Shown piece after piece: positions 33,537 to 41,720 of a stretch of 64,000 nucleotides of DNA. The stretch is taken from NCBI RefSeq assembly GCF_022234545.1, contig NZ_JAIEUI010000008.1, positions 62,001-126,000 of the forward strand, written 5' to 3'. Source of the DNA: Paenibacillus piscarius. Lineage in GTDB: Bacteria > Bacillota > Bacilli > Paenibacillales > Paenibacillaceae. Under the pieces are notes generated by a model. The model was not told the origin of the DNA. It ran no database searches and was given only the letters and a program-made list of their open reading frames with translations. Position numbers and translations under genes: made by a program. The stretch's first letter is position 1. Each line of letters begins with the position of its first letter.

Positions 33537-34202
33537 TTAAGTATGTACGACTTCTAGCGGGGCGCTGGCGGAATGCAGATGTGTTCCAGCGACCTTGCTG
33601 ATCCATGCCGCATATACACGTCCAATGCCCACAAGCAGCAACGGCAATATCAGCAGCAGTACAAAGCCCAGTCCGCACAGTATCCAGGCGCGTTCATCCG
33701 GGGAGACACCGGACAGGAAGAAGAAAAACTCCGGGTCCAGCAGGTTCAGATCATAGGAGAAGACCGATGAACTGATGCCCTGGGCGAGCGGCGACAGAAG
33801 AGCGCTGAAGGCTGTTAAGGGCAGGACAAGCGCCAGGGTGAAGCCCGCAATCCCTGCAGGCAGCTGCAGGAGGCTGTACAGAATTCCCCGGTACGACGCT
33901 CCATCGCGGAGCAGCTGCCCTAAGGTCCGCAGCCCTTCCCAGCGGAAGGCAGGAGAATGCACCATGTCAGCGGACTGTGCGTTTCCCCGGGGGCCTTCTG
34001 ACCAGGCTGTCACGATCCTCTCTTCACTGGACAGCAGGCTGCGGCACCAGGCCAGGGTCAGAGCCAGCAGGGGCAGTCCCACCCATACGATAATCAGCGG
34101 CAGGCTGGCACACAGTCCTGTAACGGCAATCACGAAGGCAATGATGCCTTTGGGCAGGGAGAGCATGAGAATTTTCCATGCCTGTATACTTTGTTTGATC
34201 AT
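33537..34202 (-). CDS. Stand-alone 'putative sensor' membrane protein
   Basis: The 221-residue product has two pairs of transmembrane helices, about 18-55 and 115-210. The first pair, LSLPKGIIAFVIAVTGL and IIVWVGLPLLALTLAWCRSLL ending in SSEERIV, fits the 'putative sensor' domain that usually forms the N-terminal half of certain histidine kinases. Here no kinase part follows, and no kinase is next to it. ATG at 34202. The function is unknown. Confidence 0.7.
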   Translation of the reverse strand: MIKQSIQAWKILMLSLPKGIIAFVIAVTGLCASLPLIIVWVGLPLLALTLAWCRSLLSSEERIVTAWSEGPRGNAQSADMVHSPAFRWEGLRTLGQLLRDGASYRGILYSLLQLPAGIAGFTLALVLPLTAFSALLSPLAQGISSSVFSYDLNLLDPEFFFFLSGVSPDERAWILCGLGFVLLLILPLLLVGIGRVYAAWISKVAGTHLHSASAPLEVVHT

Positions 34203-34418
34203 TCAGGCCATTCCTTTCCCGATTTCCAAATTTCAACTTCTTCAGTATAGAAGCTTCATCCGGATAACACACTCTCCAAAAGGCGGGAAAAATCCTGGGC
34301 GCAGGTCTAGTGTTGCTTCCGGTCATTGCTGCTTGTAATAGAACATGGTGACTTTCATTGCTAAACCGGAAGGAATGGGCAACTGGAGCTAAAGAGAACG
34401 GAAAATTTTTGTGGTATT

Positions 34419-34488
34419 TGTTAATAACATATTGATAATATCACGAAGGTCTGCTATGATGTTGTTAATAACAAATTAATAATAACAC
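34419..34488 (+). promoter_or_regulatory. Promoter of the SPFH operon with two flanking operator repeats
   Basis: TTGATA (34432-34437) and TATGAT (34455-34460) are spaced by 17 bases. Two copies of a 26-bp sequence, TGTTAATAACA then ATT-ATAATA-CAC, start at 34419 and 34463. The first covers the -35 box and the second lies just after the -10 box. The 11-bp part TGTTAATAACA is a perfect palindrome, and the copies are 44 bp apart, about four helical turns. This looks like a repressor array. The rest of 34203-34545 shows no gene. Confidence 0.7.
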
Positions 34489-34545
34489 TTAATTCATAAC
34501 AACCAGCTATGAAGAATGAAAATCAAATTACAGGAGGTAATAACC

Positions 34546-35601
34546 ATGTTCGGATTCCGGTTTGTGAAATTTCAACCCAGTGAGTATGTGATGAAGGTGA
34601 AGAATGGCAAGGTTGTACGTGAAGGGGTGGGCCTGTCCTTTCGTTATTATGCGCCGACGACATCGGTGGTGGTCGTGCCGGTCTCCTCGATTGATGTGCC
34701 GTTCATGTTCGAGGAGATTACGGCAGACTACCAGACGGTGACGGTGCAGGGACAGCTGACCTACCGGATCGCAGATTACCGCAAGACAACACAGATTCTG
34801 AACTACACCTATAATCTCAAGAAGAACACCTATCTCTCCGACGACCCCCACAAGCTGTCCCAGCGGGTAATCAATGTCGCCAAGGTGCTGACCAAGAAGC
34901 AGCTCGGGCAGCTGCCGCTGAAGGAGGCCATTAAGTCGAGTGAACGTCTGGCCAAGGCGATTACCCAGGACATCGGACAGAGTACAGAGATTGAGAAGCT
35001 GGGCATTGAACTGATGGGCCTGTCCATTCTGGCGATTGTTCCTAATAAGGAGACACTGCGCGCTCTGGAGGCGACAGCCAGAGAGGAGATTCTCCGCAGC
35101 GCTGATGATGCGCTCTATGAACGGCGTAACGCTTCTATCGAGCAGGAGCGGCGGGTGAAGGAGAATGAGCTGAATACAGAGATTGCCGTTCAGACGAAGA
35201 AGCGGCAGATGCGTGAGGCGCTGCTGGACTCGGACCGCGCAGCGAAGCAGAAGCAGAATGAGATGAAGGAAGAGCAGCTGGCCTTCGATACCGAGCTGGA
35301 GGAGAAGAAGCAGGCGCTGATCGAACTGGCCATAGCGAACAAGCGGGCCGAAGCGGATGCCAAAGCTTACGAGCTGTCGGCTGTGATGAATTCGCTGCAG
35401 GATGTATCGCCTAATGTGCTGCAGGCGCTGACCAATGTAGGCATGAAGCCGGATAAGCTGATCGCGATCGCGTTCCAGGAGCTGGCGGAGAATGCCGGCA
35501 AGATTGGCCAGCTGAATATTACGCCTGATCTTCTGCAGGGAATCATGAACGGCTCGTCAGGCAGCGGTGCAGGTGCAGTCAAAGGGGGCAATGAACGATG
35601 A
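34546..35601 (+). CDS. SPFH/band 7 domain protein
   Basis: This 351-residue protein has ATG at 34546, eight bases after AGGAGG. Residues 1-200 form an SPFH domain (FVKFQPSEYVMKVKNGKVVR, VPVSSIDVPFMFEEITADYQ, QTVTVQGQLTYRIADYRK, LGIELMGLSILAIVPNKE). Residues 195-290 are a charged coiled coil. The tail is Gly-rich. It has no transmembrane helix, unlike flotillins, so it probably forms a soluble or peripheral ring. Its stop overlaps the start of the NAD-kinase-like gene (ATGA), so the products likely act together. Confidence 0.85.
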   Translation: MFGFRFVKFQPSEYVMKVKNGKVVREGVGLSFRYYAPTTSVVVVPVSSIDVPFMFEEITADYQTVTVQGQLTYRIADYRKTTQILNYTYNLKKNTYLSDDPHKLSQRVINVAKVLTKKQLGQLPLKEAIKSSERLAKAITQDIGQSTEIEKLGIELMGLSILAIVPNKETLRALEATAREEILRSADDALYERRNASIEQERRVKENELNTEIAVQTKKRQMREALLDSDRAAKQKQNEMKEEQLAFDTELEEKKQALIELAIANKRAEADAKAYELSAVMNSLQDVSPNVLQALTNVGMKPDKLIAIAFQELAENAGKIGQLNITPDLLQGIMNGSSGSGAGAVKGGNER

Positions 35602-36581
35602 GCAGCCGGGGTTCGGAGAACAAGATTATTCTGGTCAAACGCAAGACACGCCTGGAAGAGCTGGTGGTCCGCTACAATACCGTCCAGCAGGCCCAGTTCT
35701 ATATTGAGCGGCTGGGCGCCGACTTCAGCGATTACCTGAGCGAGGATTTCCAGTACCGCAAGGCGGTGGAGACCGCAGTCACCGAGCTGAGCGCGGTTGG
35801 CCGGCTGCAGGTGCTGGAGCGGCATCATGTGCCGAACTTTATTTTTGGCCCTGAGGATACGGTAGTGGTCCTGGGGCAGGATGGCCTGGTGGCTAACACG
35901 CTGAAGTATCTGAACGAGCAGCCGCTGATTGGTGTCAATCCCGATCCGCTGCGCTGGGATGGTGTGCTGCTGCCCTTCAGGGTCAAGGAGCTGCGGACGC
36001 TGGTGACAGAGGTGCTGCGCGGACAGCGCCAGGTCCGCGAGGTCAGTCTGGCCAAGGTGCAGCTGAATGACGGACAGAGCCTGTACGGCGTGAACGACCT
36101 GTTCATCGGCCGGCGGACACATGTCTCCGCGCGTTACCAGCTGGAGCTGGAGGGGCAGCAGGAGCAGCAGTCCTCCAGCGGCATCATTGTCTCCACCGGG
36201 CTGGGCTCCACCGGCTGGCTGAAGAGTGTGCTCGCCGGAGCGGCTGGTATTGTCAGCCGGGCTGCGCAATTGCAGAACACGGAAGCTGGCCAGACAGCTG
36301 CCGCCCAGCGCGAGACCGGTCTGGTGAATGCCGGCAGGGCACTGGCCTGGGATCACCCGGAGCTGTATTTCACCGTGCGGGAGCCGTTTCCGAGCCGGAC
36401 GACCTCGGCGGAGCTGGTGTTCGGGCGGATTAACAGCAGACAGCCGCTGCGGATCATCTCGCAGATGCCGGAGGATGGCGTGATTTTCAGTGATGGTGTG
36501 GAGAGTGACTATCTGGAATTCAATTCCGGTGTGGAGGCAACGGTGGGTCTGGCGGAGAAGCGGGGAAGGTTAGTGGTCTAA
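35598..36581 (+). CDS. NAD-kinase-like protein with altered GGDG motif
   Basis: This 327-residue protein follows the NadK / diacylglycerol-kinase fold: VVVLGQDGLVANTLKYL (90-106) in place of the GGDGT loop, INxD-like GVNPDPLRWDG, NDLFIGRR (166-173) in place of the NE/D motif, and SSGIIVSTGLGSTGWLKS (193-210) for the conserved TPTGSTAY. The second Gly of GGDG is Gln and the Thr is Leu, so it may bind a nucleotide other than NAD or lack kinase activity. It is translationally coupled to the SPFH gene. It is not the housekeeping NadK by sequence. Confidence 0.82.
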   Translation: MSSRGSENKIILVKRKTRLEELVVRYNTVQQAQFYIERLGADFSDYLSEDFQYRKAVETAVTELSAVGRLQVLERHHVPNFIFGPEDTVVVLGQDGLVANTLKYLNEQPLIGVNPDPLRWDGVLLPFRVKELRTLVTEVLRGQRQVREVSLAKVQLNDGQSLYGVNDLFIGRRTHVSARYQLELEGQQEQQSSSGIIVSTGLGSTGWLKSVLAGAAGIVSRAAQLQNTEAGQTAAAQRETGLVNAGRALAWDHPELYFTVREPFPSRTTSAELVFGRINSRQPLRIISQMPEDGVIFSDGVESDYLEFNSGVEATVGLAEKRGRLVV

Positions 36582-36622
36582 GTCATGCACCGGCAGGCAC
36601 TGCGGAGCAGCGGATATACAGA

Positions 36623-36677
36623 CAAGGGGTTCCCGGTAATGTCCGCACATGCGATGCGGCTCTGCGGGAACCCCTTG
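36623..36677. terminator. Hairpin between convergent genes
   Basis: CAAGGGGTTCCC (36623-36634) and GGGAACCCCTTG (36666-36677) form a perfect 12-bp stem around a 31-base loop. No T-run follows in either direction, so this may be a weak or factor-aided terminator. It lies between the genes ending at 36581 and 36739. Confidence 0.5.
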
Positions 36678-36738
36678 CCAGTGTAAGGTGCAAAGGCTCA
36701 GGCCGTTCAGCCGGAGAGGAGCCTGCTGCCTGCTGGTG

Positions 36739-37293
36739 TTACTGGAAGCTGCGTCCCTGGTTCATGTTCATGGACCCGAAGGATGAACCCGTAGACATTG
36801 GTGAATGCACCGGCTGATGGTTGATCGCGCTGTTAATCGGACTGTGCAGCGAGTTCACCGGCTGGCTGCCGGACGAGAAGGACGGGCTGAACGAAGAGTT
36901 GAACCCCATGCCTGAGCTCATTCCCCCCATACTGTGATTCTGGCCCATGGAGTTGAAGCCCTGAATGCCTGTGCCGAAGCTCTGATGCTCGGGATTCATT
37001 CTATGAATATCACCGGTATTGAAGCCGGAGGTCTGCGGGAACTGCTCCAGCGATCTGACAGATTGGGAGATCTGCTGCAGCTGCTGCATTGCTGTCTGAT
37101 GTCCCTGCAGCGCCTGCTGGATCATCTGAATGGATTTGCTGTTATGCTGGCTAAGCTCCTGCAGCTTGGCCGCGTCCTGCTGCTCCTGCTGAAGCAGCTG
37201 CTGATAATTCTGTGTTCCCTGCTGGGTCTGTGCGATCAGCTGCTGTACGATTTGCTCGCATTCTCTGATCTGTGCGGATGGGTTGGTATTCAA
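36739..37293 (-). CDS. Low-complexity Gln/Ser-rich protein
   Basis: This 184-residue protein starts at TTG 37293, nine bases after AAGGAGG; an ATG at 37329 lacks a site. Residues 10-85 form a Gln-rich coiled coil (IVQQLIAQTQQG, LLQQEQQDAAKLQEL, QMIQQALQGHQTAMQQLQQ). Residues 95-184 are Ser/Gly/Met/Asn-rich and likely disordered (HSMGGMSSGMGFNSSFS). It resembles small spore-coat or sporulation-related low-complexity proteins, but I do not recognise the family. Confidence 0.7.
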   Translation of the reverse strand: MNTNPSAQIRECEQIVQQLIAQTQQGTQNYQQLLQQEQQDAAKLQELSQHNSKSIQMIQQALQGHQTAMQQLQQISQSVRSLEQFPQTSGFNTGDIHRMNPEHQSFGTGIQGFNSMGQNHSMGGMSSGMGFNSSFSPSFSSGSQPVNSLHSPINSAINHQPVHSPMSTGSSFGSMNMNQGRSFQ

Positions 37294-37547
37294 CGTATTT
37301 TGCCTCCTTGATATGGGTGTTATGGTCATGCGGGCTTATTATCTCTGATCGGGTTAACGAATATTCATGCTCCGTGTCTGCAGGGGAGGCGTCCCGCCGG
37401 AACGGTTACAATTCTGCAACACCTGCTTCAAGGCGGCGGGACAGGTTGATAGGAATAGGTACAGGCTGCTGTGCAACTATTGCGGCTCATTTACGTCTAT
37501 GTAAAAAGAACTTTCCAGAAACACCCATAATCCGGAGGTGGGCAACC

Positions 37548-38453
37548 ATGAATCTGCATGAACAATCAAGCTGGCTAAGGAGGTATTGGCCGAGAAGTAT
37601 CGCACTCACCCTAGTGTTCGTGATGCTGCTGACCGCAGGCTTTGCAGGATCCGCTGCAGCAGCGTCAGCATCCTCAGACCTGATCATCGTCAACAAAAAA
37701 ACGAACAAACTCGCCTACTACAGTGACGGCAAGCTGGTGAAGACCTTCCCGGTAGGTACCGGCAAGACGAAGAGCCTGACCCCTGAAGGCAGCTTCAAGA
37801 TCGTCGTCAAAATCAAGAACCGGCCCTACTACAAAGAGAAGATTCCCGGAGGCGATCCGGCCAATCCGCTGGGCGACCGCTGGCTGGGGCTTGAGGTGAA
37901 CGGCACCTACGGTACAACCTACGCTATACACGGCAATAATAATGAATCCTCTATCGGAAAATATGTCAGCGCCGGATGCATCCGGATGCACAATGACGAT
38001 ATCCACTGGCTGTATCCGAAGATCGCCAAGAATACCCGGGTCATCATCACAACCTCCGGGCTGGACATGGCCAGCATCGCCGAGAAGAACGGCTATCAGC
38101 TAGGGTCCAAGATGATCGCCGGCTCGTTCATTAAGAACGGGGAGAAGACCAAGGTGAAGGACTCCTTCCTGCTGGAGGATTCACGGGTCTACATCCCGCT
38201 GAAGGAGACAGTGGCTGTGCTGGGTGGAAGCCTGGAGCAGGAGGCCGGAACGGGAGCGCTGATCATCACCGTAGGCAAATATAGAGCCGTTCATAAGCCG
38301 CTCAGTGAGTCGGCCCAAGTGAACGGCAAAGCCGTCAAGATGCTCGCCTCCAAGCGTGTAGACGGCCGAATCTATATCCCGCTCGGCAGCTTGACGCCGG
38401 TGCTCGGCGTTCCGTTCACCTGGAACGCGAAGGATGGAGCGGTGAAGCTGTAG
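37548..38453 (+). CDS. L,D-transpeptidase (YkuD) with stalk domain
   Basis: The protein has 301 residues from ATG 37548 with CCGGAGGTGG upstream. A signal peptide or anchor (15-38) precedes a YkuD domain (45-165) with DLIIVNKKTNKLAYYSDGK and the catalytic motif YAIHGNN...SAGCIRMHNDD (His near 127, Cys near 144). Residues 185-300 form a copper-amine-oxidase-type stalk repeat (SRVYIPLKETVAVLGGSLEQ, RIYIPLGSLTPVLGVPFTWN). It should make 3-3 cross-links or attach proteins in peptidoglycan outside the cell. Confidence 0.92.
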   Translation: MNLHEQSSWLRRYWPRSIALTLVFVMLLTAGFAGSAAAASASSDLIIVNKKTNKLAYYSDGKLVKTFPVGTGKTKSLTPEGSFKIVVKIKNRPYYKEKIPGGDPANPLGDRWLGLEVNGTYGTTYAIHGNNNESSIGKYVSAGCIRMHNDDIHWLYPKIAKNTRVIITTSGLDMASIAEKNGYQLGSKMIAGSFIKNGEKTKVKDSFLLEDSRVYIPLKETVAVLGGSLEQEAGTGALIITVGKYRAVHKPLSESAQVNGKAVKMLASKRVDGRIYIPLGSLTPVLGVPFTWNAKDGAVKL

Positions 38454-38467
38454 ACGGCAATTCTGTA

Positions 38468-38500
38468 GCCGGCGGGTCATGGACCCGCCGGCCTTTTCTT
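38468..38500 (+). terminator. Rho-independent terminator
   Basis: GCCGGCGGGTC (38468-38478) and GACCCGCCGGC (38482-38492) form an 11-bp GC-rich stem with a three-base loop, followed by TTTTCTTTT. It ends the L,D-transpeptidase gene. Confidence 0.92.
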
Positions 38501-38577
38501 TTAGCAGCATAGGACAGGATGAACCGGATGTGCGGAGAATTTGTTATGATAAGAATCAAACGGCACATAGGAGGGAC

Positions 38578-39117
38578 TTGCATATTCGTATACGCATTAT
38601 AGGCGGCTGCGGAAGCGGGAAGACGTATATCGCCAAGTTACTGGCTGGAACATACGGGATACCGTATTATGAGACGGATAACTTCGTCTGGGACCGGAGC
38701 GGAGACAATATCCGCAACACCCCGGAGACCAGGGACGCACAGCTCGCACGGACCGTGGCGTCGGAGTCATGGATTATTGAAGGCGTTCATCACAAATGGG
38801 GCATGGAGAGCTTCCGGGAAGCGGATCTGATTTTTCTGATTCTCCCGAATGCTTACATACAGGATGCCCGGGTTATCCGCAGGTTCGTCAGAACCAGGCT
38901 TGGGCTGGAGCAGGGGAACTATAAGCAGACGTTCAAGGGGCTGCGCAAGATGCTGTTTGAATGGAACCGCGGCTTCCGCAAGGAGAGCATTCCTGAGATT
39001 CTGGAGCTGACAGAGCCTTACCGCGCCAAGCGGATCATCGTACGCCACAACCGGGAGATCCTGCGGCATGTCACCAGTTATGCGGCGCAGGGGAACGGGA
39101 AGAAGATGAAAGAATAG
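38578..39117 (+). CDS. P-loop NTPase, FlaR/adenylate-kinase-like
   Basis: The product has 179 residues from TTG 38578, which sits close to AGGAGG (three bases). The P-loop GGCGSGKTYIAKLLA (residues 8-22) is followed by TDNFVWDRSGD and SWIIEGVHHKWG, the pattern of 'DNA topology modulation (FlaR)' proteins and small adenylate-kinase-like enzymes. These are probably nucleotide or small-molecule kinases; the old name is not a proven function. A small membrane gene follows 14 bases later. Confidence 0.82.
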   Translation: MHIRIRIIGGCGSGKTYIAKLLAGTYGIPYYETDNFVWDRSGDNIRNTPETRDAQLARTVASESWIIEGVHHKWGMESFREADLIFLILPNAYIQDARVIRRFVRTRLGLEQGNYKQTFKGLRKMLFEWNRGFRKESIPEILELTEPYRAKRIIVRHNREILRHVTSYAAQGNGKKMKE

Positions 39118-39131
39118 AACGGAGGGAAGGT

Positions 39132-39434
39132 ATGGGGAGAATGGCGGTTTTTTTGATCGAGATGGTGCGTATGGTTGTGTTGCTAGTGCTTACGTTACTT
39201 CTGCTGGGAGCCACAGAGCAGTGGCTGTTCACTATGTTGTATGGACGGGAAGGGTTTCTTTATACGGCTGTGCCGGGGAATGTGCTGTTGTTCGCGGTGA
39301 TGTACCGGAACCATTTGCAGTTCAAAGGCTGGTACAGATCAGAGCAGAACCTGAAGCTGAACCCGGGATGGACGCGGGGATTAAGCGTGACGGCGCTGCT
39401 GCTGATCGCCCTGCCTTTTGTCATACCTATGTAG
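39132..39434 (+). CDS. Small membrane protein of unknown function
   Basis: This 100-residue protein has three hydrophobic segments (5-27, 42-57 and 84-99). ATG at 39132 follows GGAGGG. It probably shares a transcript with the P-loop gene. I do not recognise the family. Confidence 0.7.
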   Translation: MGRMAVFLIEMVRMVVLLVLTLLLLGATEQWLFTMLYGREGFLYTAVPGNVLLFAVMYRNHLQFKGWYRSEQNLKLNPGWTRGLSVTALLLIALPFVIPM

Positions 39435-39566
39435 TGGACCTAAGCTGCCGGACAGAACGCCAAGGGGCTTGATCCCGTCCTTCAGGGTGCAACCTTTGCG
39501 TCGTTCCCTGCGTTATAGGGGTACAATTTCAGGAGGACGTTCCCCATATACGAAGGAGATGGCATC

Positions 39567-40283
39567 ATGATCGCATCATTCAAAAAATTAACCAGTCTAT
39601 TGTTATTAAGCGTGCTGCTCAGCCTTACCGCCTGCAGCTCGGAGAAGCCGGATGCTGCTGCTGACAGCACTTCAACCCCGGCGGCTGCAACGGAAGCGCC
39701 GGCGGCCGGCAATGTGAGCGGCGGTGATGAAGGCGCTGCGGCCAATGCAGAGCCGGTCACTACCGATGGCGGAGCCGCAGACGGAGCCACTACAGTCACA
39801 GGAGATGCCGGAGCTTCAGAGGATACCGTGGCCGCCGTCACGCCGGAAGAGCGCAGCAAGCTTCTGAATGAGCTGCTTGCGCTGGCCAAGCAGGGTAAGG
39901 TGCCCGGTGTGGAATATGCTGCGCATAGCGGGATGATCGACGAGGTGGAAGCTGCCTGGGGAGAACCGGATCTGAAGGAGTCGGCCGGCAAGGGAGTCTA
40001 TTCTACCTACTCGAAGAAGAATGTGGTATTTGGTTTTAACAAGGGTATGAAGATTTTTGATGTGCGCTCCAGCGCCCCGGAGCTGCAGAGTCTTACGCTG
40101 AAGCAGATTGAAGCGGTACTCGGCAAGCCGGATGCCACCGCGGTGAACGGTGAAGACAACATCTATATATACCAGGCCGACAAGCAGTATCAGCTCAAGT
40201 TCATCATTCCTACATCCACCGGCACTGTGAATCATATCTCTGTATTTTCTGAACAGGATTCTTTTAATAATATGGCCGGGTAA
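39567..40283 (+). CDS. YjgB-family lipoprotein (DUF4309)
   Basis: The product has 238 residues and a lipoprotein signal peptide ending in LSLTAC (lipidated Cys near 23). An Ala/Thr/Gly/Glu-rich linker covers 25-95. The C-terminal 140 residues follow the YjgB/DUF4309 pattern (LLALAKQGKVPGVEYAAHSG, VEAAWGEPD, STYSKKNVVFGFNKG, LTLKQIEAVLGKPD). It is exported and tethered to the membrane; the function of the domain is unknown. Confidence 0.85.
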   Translation: MIASFKKLTSLLLLSVLLSLTACSSEKPDAAADSTSTPAAATEAPAAGNVSGGDEGAAANAEPVTTDGGAADGATTVTGDAGASEDTVAAVTPEERSKLLNELLALAKQGKVPGVEYAAHSGMIDEVEAAWGEPDLKESAGKGVYSTYSKKNVVFGFNKGMKIFDVRSSAPELQSLTLKQIEAVLGKPDATAVNGEDNIYIYQADKQYQLKFIIPTSTGTVNHISVFSEQDSFNNMAG

Positions 40284-40328
40284 TCAGCTCAGAGCAGCTC
40301 AAAGCATCCTAGAGCGAGTACCCATGCG

Positions 40329-40361
40329 TCCCCTTGCAGCGGCAACTGCAGGGGGATTTTT
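40329..40361 (+). terminator. Rho-independent terminator
   Basis: TCCCCTTGCAG and CTGCAGGGGGA pair around CGGCAA with one mismatch and are followed by a T-run (TTTTT near 40357-40361). It ends the lipoprotein gene. Confidence 0.85.
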
Positions 40362-40475
40362 CGGTAGACGGGCTGTATAGGTTGTTACATCCTCCGCCTG
40401 CTATCGTGCAAGTAAGTTCTAGCTGATATAATTGACTTATGGATATCTTAGCAGAAGAAGAAAAGAGGCACCGCC

Positions 40476-41630
40476 ATGCATCTGGAGTTGAACGGAAGTG
40501 AATATAAGGTATCCGCCGGAGGATTAACGGTGGAGCTGCTGCCCAAGGAGTATGCGCTGCTGCAGTTTCTGTACCGCAACCGGGGGCGGACCTTCAGCCG
40601 CGAGCAGCTGCTGGATAAAGTCTGGCCGATGGAGTATCCGGTGGAGCGGACGGTGGACGATCACATCTACCGGCTGCGCAAGAAGCTGCGGCCATTAGGC
40701 GGCATCGATATTAAGACGATCCGCGGCTTCGGCTACAGTCTGACGATTCCCGGCAGCCTTGCGGGCGTGGCGGTGAATCCGGCAACGCATGACTCTGAGC
40801 TGCGGGAGACCATGCGCGAGGTTTTCTCGAAATTCCATGTGTACGGCCAGGGCAAGTCGATACTGACGCTGGCCCGCCAGCAGGACATCCTGGGCTATGA
40901 GCTGGACCCGCATTATGCGATGGTTGTTCATTTCGTGCAGGGAGATTTGGAGTGGCTGATTCATACGGACGAGATTCCGCTGCAGGAGCGGCTCTTCTAC
41001 CTCAATCTGTTCTACTTCTTCACTGGCAATCCCAAGAAGAAGGTGGAGTACGCTGAGCGTCTCATAGAGCGGAAGCTGCTGAATCCGACAGATCAGCTGG
41101 AGCTGGAGATTCTGACCATGCTGGACTTATACACCCTTGCCGGGCAGCCGGAGCTAGCACTGGAACGCCTGAAGCGCACCTATCAGGTTATCGCCGGACC
41201 CGGGTTCGAGAACTTCATACCCGTCACGATGATTACGGAGCTGTTCATCCATCTTACCGCGGGTGCAGGAGATGAAGAGCTGGAACGGCTGGATGAAGCG
41301 GTCAGCAAGATCCTGCGGGATAAGCCGTTTTTGCGCGAGATTGGCAGTTATAAGGTGGTAAAAGGACTCTGGGCGCTGCGGCGCGAACAATGGGCGGATG
41401 GGGACAAGCTGCTCCAGGAGGGACTGCAGGTGATGGAGATGTCCGGTTTCATTCCGCTGCGGCTCTACTCGATCTACCGGATTCATCATTTCTGCCGCAT
41501 GTTCCTGGCAGGAAGCACCTTGGACCGCAAATACGAGGAGCTGTTCACTACAGGGCTTGAAGCCTGCGGCCTGCCCCGGCTGGAGCAGACGCTTGAGGAT
41601 CTGCTGCTGGGACTGCCGGAAGCCCCCTGA
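40476..41630 (+). CDS. PhoB-type winged-helix regulator without receiver
   Basis: The protein has 384 residues. Residues 1-95 form an OmpR/PhoB-type DNA-binding domain (LLPKEYALLQFLYRNRGRTF, RTVDDHIYRLRKKL, IKTIRGFGYSL). There is no receiver domain. Residues 110-380 are helical with TPR-like character (QLELEILTMLDLYTLAGQPE, RLDEAVSKILRDKPF), so they may sense a ligand or a protein. It is upstream of an MFS transporter and a phosphatase on the same strand, and the gap contains 11-bp direct repeats suited to this DNA-binding fold. Confidence 0.88.
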   Translation: MHLELNGSEYKVSAGGLTVELLPKEYALLQFLYRNRGRTFSREQLLDKVWPMEYPVERTVDDHIYRLRKKLRPLGGIDIKTIRGFGYSLTIPGSLAGVAVNPATHDSELRETMREVFSKFHVYGQGKSILTLARQQDILGYELDPHYAMVVHFVQGDLEWLIHTDEIPLQERLFYLNLFYFFTGNPKKKVEYAERLIERKLLNPTDQLELEILTMLDLYTLAGQPELALERLKRTYQVIAGPGFENFIPVTMITELFIHLTAGAGDEELERLDEAVSKILRDKPFLREIGSYKVVKGLWALRREQWADGDKLLQEGLQVMEMSGFIPLRLYSIYRIHHFCRMFLAGSTLDRKYEELFTTGLEACGLPRLEQTLEDLLLGLPEAP

Positions 41631-41653
41631 TATTTCTCTGACAATCCTCCGTT

Positions 41654-41695
41654 ATCTTAGGATCATAGATGAATCATAGATGGATCATCTAAGAT
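41654..41695. promoter_or_regulatory. 11-bp direct repeats, candidate winged-helix operator
   Basis: ATCATAGATG begins at 41662 and again at 41673, and a third partial copy (ATCATCTAAG) begins at 41684, giving an exact 11-bp period. ATCTTAG (41654) and CTAAGAT (41689) also form outer inverted arms. PhoB/OmpR-type proteins bind such 11-bp-spaced direct repeats, and one is encoded directly upstream. Confidence 0.6.
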
Positions 41696-41720
41696 TACAG
41701 GTAACCTGGAGGAATGTCAG

